From Flavobacterium potami (GTDB taxonomy: Bacteria; Bacteroidota; Bacteroidia; Flavobacteriales; Flavobacteriaceae), in contig NZ_JAINUY010000003.1 in assembly GCF_020026915.1 (NCBI RefSeq), positions 558,001-622,000 of the forward strand: DNA of 64,000 nucleotides. Reading direction: 5' to 3'. Both the position numbers and the translations under genes were made by a program. This document shows positions 7,277-15,418 of the stretch, piece by piece. Positions within the stretch are counted from its first letter, which is position 1; every line of letters begins with the position of its first letter. Under the pieces are notes generated by a model, which was not told the DNA's origin, did not search any database, and saw only the letters and a list, made by a program, of their open reading frames with translations.

Positions 7277-8882
7277 ATGACAAATACTTTTTGATAGCAA
7301 GAAAAGCAACATTTCTACTTTTCTTTATTTGCTTGTCAAAAGAATCTGTTTTAAACTCAGCACAACAACGTTTAATATAACTATGATAATTTGCTTGTTT
7401 TTTATTCTTTCGCTCACTAAACTTAAACTCATAAAACCCTCTATCGTTTAAAACAAGATTATATCTCATCTTTTTCTTTATTCTTTTTTCTGTAAGATCT
7501 CCATCCTTAAACTTTACAGGAAGATTATAAATTTTCTTGACTTGATTTTTAAAAATTGCCTTTCTAGTATTTGGATTTTTTTCAATTAACTTTAAAGTTC
7601 TTCTACTTTTCCTTTTAACAGTAGATATAATTTTTCGATAATATTTAGCAAGATTGGTAGATTTTATTCCAGTATGATAACCTCTAAATTCAAATCCTAA
7701 ATATGACATAGCAGAAGAAATTTCTTTGCCATCTTTTAAAATTCTAAAACATTCTAATCTGCTATCATTTTTATGAGTTATATTTCTAAAAACAAATTTT
7801 TCAGTTTTATCAGTACTTATTTTTATCTCATACTGTTTTATTAAAGAATAAATATAATTTTCAATATCATCACAAAGCTTTTTGTCACAAATAATAAATA
7901 TATCATCTGAATATCTTCTATAGTATACATTATGAGTTTTCACCCACTGATTTACGATTTCTAAATCAAAATCAAAGAGATAAAGATTTGCCAAGACCGC
8001 ACTAATAGGCAAACCTTGAGGAATACCATAGTTTACTCTTTTTCCGCTATCTAATTTTTTCGAAAAAGGGTTTGAATAAATTGGTAATTTTCCCTCCTTT
8101 ATATGTTGTCTAAAATCTTCATTAGATTCAAAAAAGCACCTAAAGCCTTTCGTTTTTCGAATATCAGCTAATTTAGATTCGTCAAAAGGAGATTTTCTGC
8201 CATTTTTATTTTTCCTTATACGTAAATCATCTAAAAGTACATACTTAAATTTTGTACAGGCTTTGAATACATTGTAATGATCTTTAGGTATATGATCGCA
8301 TTCATCTAAAACTTTTGCCCATTGTTTCTTTAAAATTTTATGATCTAAAGTTGAGAAAAAACTTTTCAAGTCAATTGCTAAAACAGCTGTCTCTTCATTA
8401 TTTTGGGTTCTATTTTTAATTTCATCAAAACATTCTCTAGCAAAATGAATATTAGATTTACCAATACCTGAATTTTCAAGTGTTTCTATTTTACGATAAG
8501 CAATGATCGCTTCATCTTGTAGAGGTTCCTTCTTAAGAAGTTTTTCATACTTATTTTTTAAGATATCAGCATAATATCCATAAACCAAAGCATCCATATG
8601 ACTGGCATAATGCAATGGTCTCTCTTTGGAATTTCTAACTGGATGCAAAGTATTTTTACGATAATGAGTATGCTTTCTTTTATGAGTAGTAAACTTTTGT
8701 AAATCTCCTTTTTTGAATTTTCTATCCGAAAGGATAGTGTGAATTAGCGGATAAAATGCATAATTTTCAATATACTTCTTATTAGTAATTCTCTTTTCAA
8801 TATTTTGCCAATCATTTCCAATTTCTAATGATGGTGATAAGTGTAAATATCCTTTTTCTTTTAACCAATTTGGTTTATCCAT
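7275..8882 (-). CDS. Stand-alone reverse transcriptase, candidate defence-associated (UG/DRT-like)
   Basis: The 535-aa protein has reverse-transcriptase palm motifs: AIDLKSFFSTLDH (motif A, Asp171), YGIPQGLPIS (286-293), YRRYSDDIFII with the metal-binding pair Asp326-Asp327, and MSYLGFEFRG (about 394-403). About 100 residues separate motif A from GIPQG, including an insertion around 215-285, and a basic C-terminal region of ~130 aa follows. I recognise no maturase X, endonuclease or DNA-binding domain of group II introns and no retron msr-msd. Single-gene bacterial RTs of this size are commonly of the unknown-group/DRT antiphage type (known for the superfamily; assignment here is inference, subtype not determined). 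The gene lies in an AT-rich island. A 413-bp gene-free stretch lies upstream, a place where several DRT systems keep a noncoding template RNA. Confidence 0.9.
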   Translation of the reverse strand: MDKPNWLKEKGYLHLSPSLEIGNDWQNIEKRITNKKYIENYAFYPLIHTILSDRKFKKGDLQKFTTHKRKHTHYRKNTLHPVRNSKERPLHYASHMDALVYGYYADILKNKYEKLLKKEPLQDEAIIAYRKIETLENSGIGKSNIHFARECFDEIKNRTQNNEETAVLAIDLKSFFSTLDHKILKKQWAKVLDECDHIPKDHYNVFKACTKFKYVLLDDLRIRKNKNGRKSPFDESKLADIRKTKGFRCFFESNEDFRQHIKEGKLPIYSNPFSKKLDSGKRVNYGIPQGLPISAVLANLYLFDFDLEIVNQWVKTHNVYYRRYSDDIFIICDKKLCDDIENYIYSLIKQYEIKISTDKTEKFVFRNITHKNDSRLECFRILKDGKEISSAMSYLGFEFRGYHTGIKSTNLAKYYRKIISTVKRKSRRTLKLIEKNPNTRKAIFKNQVKKIYNLPVKFKDGDLTEKRIKKKMRYNLVLNDRGFYEFKFSERKNKKQANYHSYIKRCCAEFKTDSFDKQIKKSRNVAFLAIKKYLS

Positions 8883-9295
8883 AATAAAAATTCTAAAGAA
8901 GAATCTGCGATCAGCAATAACGTTTAAAAAATTACATACCTCATAAATGAGTTGGATCGGTACCCAATTACTGAGTCATTGGTATTATGATTAAATACAA
9001 AAGAATTATGAACTCAACTACATTAATATTGCCCTTACTTAAATCCTGCGTGACGCATGACATAATTGGCATATTTATTGATGGACTTATTCTTCTAATG
9101 GGAACAGCTTCATTGATGAACAGCTCCAAGATTATTAAATCTTCTCTCCTCAAGTATCTTTATATACATGAGTAAAACAAAATATAATTTTGTTTTCTGA
9201 TCCACACAGCTGTAATTTACTCTTCACACAGATTCTTTCCAAATTTAACATTAAAATTCATATATTGGCATCTTAACCAAAAATAAAATTAACCA
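8883..9295 (-). other. 413-bp divergent gap upstream of the reverse transcriptase; candidate structured RNA
   Basis: No convincing protein lies here; two overlapping ~60-codon open frames (8968-9153 minus, 8987-9175 plus) resemble nothing I know. Several short hairpins are visible: CTCAT/ATGAG (8940-8951), CCAAT/ATTGG (8964-8982), TGCG-TGA-CGCA (9047-9057) and AAGATT/AATCTT (9128-9143), plus a duplicated GAACAGCT (about 9101-9123). The stretch contains more G/C words than the flanking coding DNA. It must hold the promoters for the transcriptase (-) and the 457-aa gene (+), and could also encode a noncoding RNA co-transcribed with the transcriptase. That is inference only. Confidence 0.35.
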
Positions 9296-10669
9296 ATGTC
9301 TGAATTTAAAATTGGAGACCTTATAGTTTTCAAAACACACCCATTTGTTAGAGAATTTACAAACATTAAACTTTCTGCTTACTCTGATTACACTTCGCCT
9401 ATAATGGTGATTAAGGAAACAAAAGAAAAGTCCCATGACAAGGAAACTGGTCGTGATATAGGACAACAACTTCATTGTACATACTATAACTCACGAGATG
9501 GAAAATTTACTGATAAGTGGATAAATAGTAATTTAGCAAACAAGCTATCTTTTTCTGCCCTAAATCATAAAATTCTTGATGATTTTGATTTAAAAAAAGA
9601 ATTAATTGATTTAAAAAAAGAACTTATAAGTAAAAATTACGAAAAATTAATTAATGAAAATCATTTAAACAAAAAGGCAATTTTAAAAAGTGTAGATTTA
9701 GAATTGTTTAAAACCAAAATTAATCGTACAAAAGAAAATGGAGAATTAGCTGAAACAAATCACTTAGAATTTCTTCCTCCTTTAATGACTATTATTGGTT
9801 TCAAATTCCAAGATGATAAAAATAAGTTTTGCGAAAAAACAGGAATTCCACTTATAGAATTAAAGTGCAAATGGTATAATTCAAATACAAAATCATTTTC
9901 GGAAAATTTTCTTTCAATTGAAACTTTGTATCGTGTTAATGACACGCAAGATATATTATTGAATGCAGATTTATTATCAGATATAGTTAATTCAATAGAG
10001 GACAACTCTTTTTTCAATTTGCCTATATTGCCAGTAAATAAATGTTTTAATTTAGAAGGACGAGATATTAGAATATCTCATACACTTGGACGTTCCGAAG
10101 CTGTATTATACAAGCATTACTTTTATCAAATGAATTATTTTGATTATATAAGCCAAAACAAGTCTTCAATTACAATAGATGATTCATTCACTAAAAAAAA
10201 TGAAAAGGATGTTTTTGGAAAAAAATATCCCGATTATAATTCAAGAGGATTTAGATTAAAGACAACTGATTGTAGATTTATTATTGATTCTTATTATTTT
10301 ATAAGATATAAAGATGCTTATAGCAACATAACAAAAAGAATTATAAAAATTTCAGATCTTTTTATTTACATAAAGGATTTTAAAAAATTTAAAGAAACAT
10401 ATACAAATTTAAATTCATGGACCGTTGATGATATTGCTTTTGTTAAATATAATTACGAAGATGATGGCAGTATATATATTTATTTAGAAGGAGAAATAAT
10501 TCCTGATAATAGATTACCGAAAAAAATTTTTACAGATGATAATGTTGAAATAATAGTAAAAACAAATTGTTTATTAAGAAAAGGAAAAATTAGAAACTTT
10601 AAAATCAATAGCATATTAGAAATACAAGAAATAATTGATGGAAACTTTCTCTTTGAAGACTTAAAATAA
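9296..10669 (+). CDS. Uncharacterised 457-aa protein with duplicated small beta-type module
   Basis: No signal peptide or membrane segment is seen. The N-terminus (FKIGDLIVF) resembles small SH3-like YodC/KOW-type domains. An internal duplication is visible: residues 33-83 (SPIMVIKE ... LHCTYYNSRDGKFTDKWI) align with 159-214 (PPLMTIIG ... LKCKWYNSNTKSFSENFL). Between them lies a Lys/Glu-rich, probably coiled-coil stretch (about 95-135). The remainder (about 250-457) contains HYFYQMNYFDYI and DCRFIIDSYYFIRY segments that I do not recognise. The gene is divergent from the reverse transcriptase with a shared 413-bp gap, and codon use is strongly AT-biased like the rest of the island. It could be a nucleic-acid- or protein-binding accessory of the island; no function is assigned. 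Confidence 0.7.
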   Translation: MSEFKIGDLIVFKTHPFVREFTNIKLSAYSDYTSPIMVIKETKEKSHDKETGRDIGQQLHCTYYNSRDGKFTDKWINSNLANKLSFSALNHKILDDFDLKKELIDLKKELISKNYEKLINENHLNKKAILKSVDLELFKTKINRTKENGELAETNHLEFLPPLMTIIGFKFQDDKNKFCEKTGIPLIELKCKWYNSNTKSFSENFLSIETLYRVNDTQDILLNADLLSDIVNSIEDNSFFNLPILPVNKCFNLEGRDIRISHTLGRSEAVLYKHYFYQMNYFDYISQNKSSITIDDSFTKKNEKDVFGKKYPDYNSRGFRLKTTDCRFIIDSYYFIRYKDAYSNITKRIIKISDLFIYIKDFKKFKETYTNLNSWTVDDIAFVKYNYEDDGSIYIYLEGEIIPDNRLPKKIFTDDNVEIIVKTNCLLRKGKIRNFKINSILEIQEIIDGNFLFEDLK

Positions 10670-11083
10670 TAATTAGATCTTATAATTAAAAAGCATTAGA
10701 GTGCATCTCCTTAGAGTTTGCGCTTTTTTATTTCATTGCAAAACAATTCCCCAAATTCAACAATTATAAATAAATTTTACAACCACAAAAAATCATTAAT
10801 GTAATCAACAAACACCTTCCCTACACCTTTGCCTTATCAACTCAAACAGGAAACTTTTTTAGAAGACTTTGAAAAAGTTACTTTACGAACATAGAATTAT
10901 TTAGAATCAAAATAATTATCATCTTTTTCATAAAAAATAAAATCCGCAACATCCAACTTATCGTACATATACAAAACAGCATAAAGGAATGGAGTAAATG
11001 CAGATGGAGTAGTTTTTGGAGCATGTTGTATTTATCATTCCCAAATGATGTTTTTTTTCAAAATAAACTAATTTGAAACTAAA
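10670..11083. other. Gene-free right edge of the accessory island, with a possible protein remnant
   Basis: After the 457-aa gene there is a weak terminator-like pair (AAAAGC ... GCTTTT, about 10689-10728). On the minus strand 10897-11031 is open for 44 codons directly after stop codons and reads APKTTPSAFTPFLYAVLYMY then DKLDVADFIFYEKDDNYFDS-K. There is no start codon upstream of an internal Met, so it may be the 3' remnant of a gene, or chance in AT-rich DNA. Nothing else is recognisable. Confidence 0.3.
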
Positions 11084-11116
11084 AAAAGCGATCTTAAACG
11101 GATCGCTTTTGTTTTT
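11084..11116. terminator. Bidirectional terminator, perfect 10-bp stem
   Basis: AAAAGCGATC (11084-11093) and GATCGCTTTT (11101-11110) pair perfectly around a 7-nt loop. T-runs lie on both sides, so it should end the nitronate monooxygenase transcript on the minus strand, whose stop is at 11132. Confidence 0.85.
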
Positions 11117-11131
11117 TATTTAAATCTCCTT

Positions 11132-12217
11132 TTAGCCTTTTAAAGCATCAAAATATGCTGTTGTTTCTTCAACTAGAGAATGCATTAAAACTGTTGCTTT
11201 TCTGTGTTTCAAAATTGGAGCGATTTGTCCGCCCCAAAACAAGATCATATCCCATTTTTGCTGTTCGATTGCGGCTTTTCTTAATGACGAAATAAAAGTC
11301 GTCTGCAATGGAAATGGTAGAAAATCGGCTTCTTTTGCAATTAAATCTGTTGCCAGTCGACGCGTTAATCCACGTCCTAGTCTTCCTGTGTACGCACGCG
11401 ATAAGGTTGTGTATTTTGCTGCATCCGAAAACAACATTTCTCTATGTATGGGCAAGGCATTGGATTCATCGGTGGCTAGAAATGCTGTTCCGATTTGTGC
11501 GGCGTCTGCTCCTAGCGTCAATGCTGCTGCAATACCTTTTCCCGTTGCGATTCCGCCAGCGGCAATAATTGGGACTTTTACTTTTTCACGAATAAGCTGT
11601 AATAAAACGAAAGTTCCGGTTAAGGATGATTCTGCATCTGTTAAAAAAGAAGGACGATGACCGCCTGCTTCGAAACCGGAAGCTATAATCATATCTACTC
11701 CAGAATTTTCGAGAAAAATGGCTTCGTCTAAAGTCGTCGCGGCGCCAACTGTTGCAATTCCTAGTTTGCGACATTGTTCCATAACATCTTCCGAAAGTGT
11801 TCCGAACATAAAACTGAATACTTTCGGACGAATGTCTAATACAACATCCAATTGGTTTTCGAATCTAGATTGAAACGAAGCCGGTTTTTCTGGTAACGGA
11901 ATTCCAGCTTCATCAAAATACGGTTTAAACAATGCTTTTGTACGCTCAAAATGTTCATCTGTCAATCCAGATTGTGGAATATCATGATCCGAAACCCATA
12001 AATTGATATTGTAAGGTTTATTGGTGGCTGCTTTTATCTGTTTGTCTACGGCTGCAATTTCCTGCGGAGTCATTGTGTAAGCTCCGTAACCGCCCAATCC
12101 GCCAGCATTAGAAACGGTCGCTGTAAGTTCGACCGAAGAAAGATTTCCGCCAAAAGGTCCTTGCAGTATTGGATAATCGATACCCAGTAATTGAGTTACT
12201 TTTGTGTTATTCCACAT
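11132..12217 (-). CDS. Nitronate monooxygenase family FMN protein
   Basis: This 361-aa protein begins with TQLLGIDYPILQGPFGG and continues with SNAGGLGGYGAY, the TIM-barrel start of the 2-nitropropane dioxygenase/nitronate monooxygenase family. FMN-phosphate binding is shown by VPIIAAGGIATGKGIAAAL and GADAAQIGTAFLATDES. The family oxidises alkyl nitronates such as propionate-3-nitronate, but some members are enoyl-ACP reductases (FabK). No fatty-acid genes are near, so nitronate detoxification is the better guess. The gene stands alone, with its own terminator downstream and a 233-bp divergent gap to the antiporter gene. Confidence 0.85.
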   Translation of the reverse strand: MWNNTKVTQLLGIDYPILQGPFGGNLSSVELTATVSNAGGLGGYGAYTMTPQEIAAVDKQIKAATNKPYNINLWVSDHDIPQSGLTDEHFERTKALFKPYFDEAGIPLPEKPASFQSRFENQLDVVLDIRPKVFSFMFGTLSEDVMEQCRKLGIATVGAATTLDEAIFLENSGVDMIIASGFEAGGHRPSFLTDAESSLTGTFVLLQLIREKVKVPIIAAGGIATGKGIAAALTLGADAAQIGTAFLATDESNALPIHREMLFSDAAKYTTLSRAYTGRLGRGLTRRLATDLIAKEADFLPFPLQTTFISSLRKAAIEQQKWDMILFWGGQIAPILKHRKATVLMHSLVEETTAYFDALKG

Positions 12218-12450
12218 GATTTTATGTTTTAATTTATTGGCTAAAATGTTTCAGCATTCTATAGAAAAAATCCATTTTTATCAAATTTAGGAAAAACATT
12301 TCGCAACCAAAACAGTTGCATAAACTTAAAAAGCGCTTAAAAAGATCTTTTTTGAATGTTATTAAGCCATAAAAGCCTTACCTTACAGAAATATTAAAAG
12401 TCGACGCTGTTGGCCCTGTCGACGATTATTGTCAATTTAAAAACTACAGA
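12218..12450. promoter_or_regulatory. Divergent promoter region between nitronate monooxygenase and antiporter genes
   Basis: This 233-bp gap must hold both promoters. It contains the palindromic word AGCGCT within AAAAAGCGCTTAAAAAG and two GTCGAC sites separated by 13 bp (about 12400-12422). No clear TTG / TAnnTTTG pair stood out, so no promoter is placed. Confidence 0.4.
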
Positions 12451-13527
12451 ATGAAGCAACTATTACAATGGACCATCATTATTCCGATTCTATCTTGGGT
12501 ACTTTTCTTTAGCGGATTGGTAGACAACAGCAGTATTTTTCAGATTGTTGCCAGTATTTTACTTATTCTAAGTGTCATGTCGGCAGTGCATCATTCTGAA
12601 ATCATTGCAGAACGTGTTGGAGAACCTTACGGAACTATTATTTTGGCCATTTCTATAACTGTCATTGAAGTTTCCATCATCATTTCTTTAATGCTTTCTG
12701 AAGGTTCTGAAGCAGCTTCTTTAGCCAGAGATACCGTATACGCCGCAACCATGCTGATTCTAAACGGAATTATCGGTTTGTGCCTTCTTATTGGAAGCAT
12801 CAAACATTACGAACAAAATTTTTCGACTTCTTCTGTAACGATTGGTTTGGTTTCGTTAATCTCAATTATTGTATTTACGCTGGTTTTTCCAACATTTACA
12901 GAAAGCGTACATGGATCGTATTATTCAACTCCACAATTAATCTTTGCTTCTATAGCTTGTGTCGTTATTTATTCTTCTTTTTTATTCGCACAAACCAAAG
13001 GATATCGTCAATATTTTCTAACTAACGGCAGTAATGAAGACGAAACTAAAACACATCCAATTGAAATCAATAATAAAACATTTTATACCAGTCTGGTTTT
13101 TCTTTTAGTAAGTCTAGGAATTGTAGTTTTATTAGCCAAAACACTTTCACCGACTATTGAAACCATCATTATAGGTTATAATCTTCCTAAATCTCTTGTT
13201 GGAGTCATCATTGCGATTATCATTTTATTGCCTGAAGCTATCGCAGCCATTATCGCAGCCAGAAAAAACAGACTGCAGACGAGTTTAAATTTGGCTTTAG
13301 GTTCTGCCCTTGCCAGTATCGGGTTGACAATTCCGAGTGTGGCGGCGGTTTGTATTATAATGAACATGCCAATTGTTTTGGGACTCGATATTAAATCTAT
13401 TGTTTTATTGGCGTTGTCTGTTTTTACAGTAATGTTGTCTTTAAGCAAAGGCAAATCGAATATTGTTTATGGTGTGGTACTTTTGGTCAATCTATTTGCT
13501 TTTATGTTTTTGATGATTTATCCTTAA
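12451..13527 (+). CDS. chaA: Calcium/cation:proton antiporter, ChaA-like (CaCA family)
   Basis: The 358-aa protein is almost wholly hydrophobic, with about ten to eleven membrane segments. Both halves carry the CaCA alpha-repeat signature: GEPYGTIILAISITVIEV in the first and LLPEAIAAIIAARKNRLQTS then LNLALGSALASIGLTIP in the second. An acidic residue in each repeat (Glu in TVIEV and LLPEA) is expected to bind the cation. ChaA exchanges Ca2+, Na+ or K+ for protons in the inner membrane and helps at alkaline pH. It appears to be a single-gene unit followed by a dispersed repeat. The symbol is by family resemblance; ion specificity is not known. Confidence 0.85.
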   Translation: MKQLLQWTIIIPILSWVLFFSGLVDNSSIFQIVASILLILSVMSAVHHSEIIAERVGEPYGTIILAISITVIEVSIIISLMLSEGSEAASLARDTVYAATMLILNGIIGLCLLIGSIKHYEQNFSTSSVTIGLVSLISIIVFTLVFPTFTESVHGSYYSTPQLIFASIACVVIYSSFLFAQTKGYRQYFLTNGSNEDETKTHPIEINNKTFYTSLVFLLVSLGIVVLLAKTLSPTIETIIIGYNLPKSLVGVIIAIIILLPEAIAAIIAARKNRLQTSLNLALGSALASIGLTIPSVAAVCIIMNMPIVLGLDIKSIVLLALSVFTVMLSLSKGKSNIVYGVVLLVNLFAFMFLMIYP

Positions 13528-13530
13528 CTT

Positions 13531-13610
13531 TTTTGAAACACATAGAAACATAGATTTTTTTTCTTTAAATAAATAGAGTTTAGAAACTAGTTTTGAACAC
13601 ATAGCCGTTG
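13531..13610. repeat. AACACATAGAAACATAG dispersed repeat, copy A
   Basis: The words GAAACACATAGAAACATAG (from 13535) and TTTAGAAACTAGTTTTGAACACATAG (two overlapping words, 13579-13604) are shared with copies at 25489-25684 and 33764-33835. This copy looks short or degenerate. It follows the antiporter stop directly. Confidence 0.65.
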
Positions 13611-13978
13611 CTAATAATTGAATCAAGTTTGTCCTATTTGGAAATTTGACAAATCTTAAAATTTCATTTAAAAGCGATCTCGTAAACTCAAAATCAAAAA
13701 ACTCCCCTATTACAACGATTTAGTAGTATAAACGGCTCAAAACGACAACAATAAATGTGTTTTTTACACATATAAAAGTATCACAATAAAGACCAAAAGT
13801 GAACGATTTTACTCCTCCTTTTTCAGCATTTTTCTCTAACTTAGCACTCTACATTTTGAAATGTAAGGTTAAAATAAACTTTGTTTTTCTGCAAAACACT
13901 GAATAAAAAAACGTTACTGTTTTTTCTCTTACTTTTTGCGGTCAAACATTCTTCTAATAATTTAGTTAATTGAAAACT
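13611..13978 (+). promoter_or_regulatory. Leader and promoter region of the pentose-phosphate operon
   Basis: No gene is seen. A TTTG (13855-13858), a 17-bp spacer and AAACTTTG (13876-13883) resemble the Bacteroidota promoter, with one mismatch in the -7 box (consensus TAnnTTTG). This would give an untranslated leader of about 90 nt before gnd. A self-complementary TGTGTTTTTTACACA lies at about 13757-13771. The promoter assignment is tentative. Confidence 0.35.
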
Positions 13979-15388
13979 ATGAACAAATTTGATTTTGGAA
14001 TTGTAGGATTAGGTGTAATGGGCCGAAACTTACTTTTAAATATTGCAAGCCATAACTTCGCGGCTGCAGGTTTAGATTTAGATACAGAAAAAGTCAATTC
14101 TCTTCAGCAAGAAGCCGATGCAAACCAAACAATTGAAGCTACTACAGATGTAAAACATTTTGTTGAGCTTATTCAACAACCAAGAGCGATTATGTTATTG
14201 GTTCCTGCGGGAAAACCAGTTGACAGCGCAATTGCTAGTTTACTTCCTCATTTAGATAAAGGAGATATCATCATCGACGGTGGAAATACTTACTTTACCG
14301 ATACTGACAGAAGATTTTTAGAATTATCTGAAAAAGGAATCCACTTTTTTGGAATGGGAATTTCTGGTGGTGAAAAAGGAGCTCGTTTAGGCCCAGCAAT
14401 GATGCCGGGCGGTGATCAAAAAGCATATGAAAGACTTCGCCCTATTTTTGAAGCAATTGCTGCAAAAGTTGACGGCGAACCTTGTGTAGAATATTTAGGA
14501 AACGGTTCTGCTGGAAACTATGTAAAAATGGTTCACAACGGAATTGAATACGGAATCATGCAGTTGATTTCTGAAGTTTATGACTTAATGAAAAGAGGTT
14601 ATAACTTGGATGATGAAACGATTCAGAAAACCTTCGCTGAATGGAATCAAACCGATGATTTAAGATCGTATTTAATTGAAATTACTGGAAACATCTTAAA
14701 ACAAAAAGATGAAGATGGAACGCAATTAATCAACAAAATCTCGGATTGGGCAAGATCTAAAGGTACAGGAAAATGGACTTCGCAAAACGCAATGGATCTA
14801 CAAGTTCCAGTTCCAACAATCGACGCTGCAGTAAACATGCGCGATATGTCTAAAACCAAACCGGAAAGAATTGAAGCCGCTAAAAAATTAGTTTGGAACG
14901 CTGGTGAAACCAATGTTTCTCAAAGTGAAGCTATTTCTTCTTTAAAATCGGCTATGTATTTTTCTATCGTGGTGACGTATGCTCAAGGTTTAGCGCAACT
15001 TCACACCGCTTCTAAAGAATACAACTACGGATTAAATCTCGAAACTGTTGCTAAAATCTGGCGCGGAGGATGTATCATTCGTGCGACAATTTTAGAAGAT
15101 TTCAGAAAAGCATACGTTGCAAAAGCAGATTTGCCAAACTTACTTTTGGATGGCGGAATTGCTTCAAAATTAGTAGAAAACCAATCAGGAATGAGAGCGG
15201 TTATACAGTTTGCAGTTCAAAAAGGATTACCAGTTTCAGGATTAATGAACTCGTTATCTTATTTTGATGCTTACCGTTCTGCTAATCTTCCAACCAATTT
15301 AATTCAGGCACAACGTGATTATTTCGGTGCGCATACTTACGAGCGTATCGATAAAGAAGGCGTTTTCCATACACAATGGGCTGAATAA
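13979..15388 (+). CDS. gnd: 6-phosphogluconate dehydrogenase, decarboxylating
   Basis: The 469-aa enzyme begins MNKFDFGIVGLGVMGRNLLLN, the NADP-binding Rossmann GxGxMG motif, followed by IIDGGNTYFTDTDRR and the family signature GISGGEKGARLGPAMMPGG. The substrate-binding KMVHNGIEYGIMQ segment and the C-terminal YFGAHTYER are present. It oxidises and decarboxylates 6-phosphogluconate to ribulose 5-phosphate, making NADPH. The ATG at 13979 is chosen; an in-frame TTG three codons earlier is not needed. It heads the gnd-zwf-pgl operon (30-bp gap to zwf), so the third step enzyme is encoded first. Confidence 0.97.
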   Translation: MNKFDFGIVGLGVMGRNLLLNIASHNFAAAGLDLDTEKVNSLQQEADANQTIEATTDVKHFVELIQQPRAIMLLVPAGKPVDSAIASLLPHLDKGDIIIDGGNTYFTDTDRRFLELSEKGIHFFGMGISGGEKGARLGPAMMPGGDQKAYERLRPIFEAIAAKVDGEPCVEYLGNGSAGNYVKMVHNGIEYGIMQLISEVYDLMKRGYNLDDETIQKTFAEWNQTDDLRSYLIEITGNILKQKDEDGTQLINKISDWARSKGTGKWTSQNAMDLQVPVPTIDAAVNMRDMSKTKPERIEAAKKLVWNAGETNVSQSEAISSLKSAMYFSIVVTYAQGLAQLHTASKEYNYGLNLETVAKIWRGGCIIRATILEDFRKAYVAKADLPNLLLDGGIASKLVENQSGMRAVIQFAVQKGLPVSGLMNSLSYFDAYRSANLPTNLIQAQRDYFGAHTYERIDKEGVFHTQWAE

Positions 15389-15418
15389 ACATTTAAAGCA
15401 ACACAACTAAACCACACA

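Noticed and set aside
8968..9175. Two ~60-codon overlapping frames, one per strand, in the gap before the reverse transcriptase
   Set aside because: They overlap each other almost fully, resemble nothing known and have no supporting context; the gap is better described as noncoding.
8883..9295. Retron msr-msd upstream of the reverse transcriptase
   Set aside because: No a1/a2 inverted repeats flanking long hairpins were found, and the RT lacks the retron motifs that I would expect, so the retron label is not used.
12400..12422. GTCGACG...GTCGACG repeat as a regulator site before the antiporter gene
   Set aside because: Each hexamer is itself a palindrome and the pair is short; too little evidence to call an operator.
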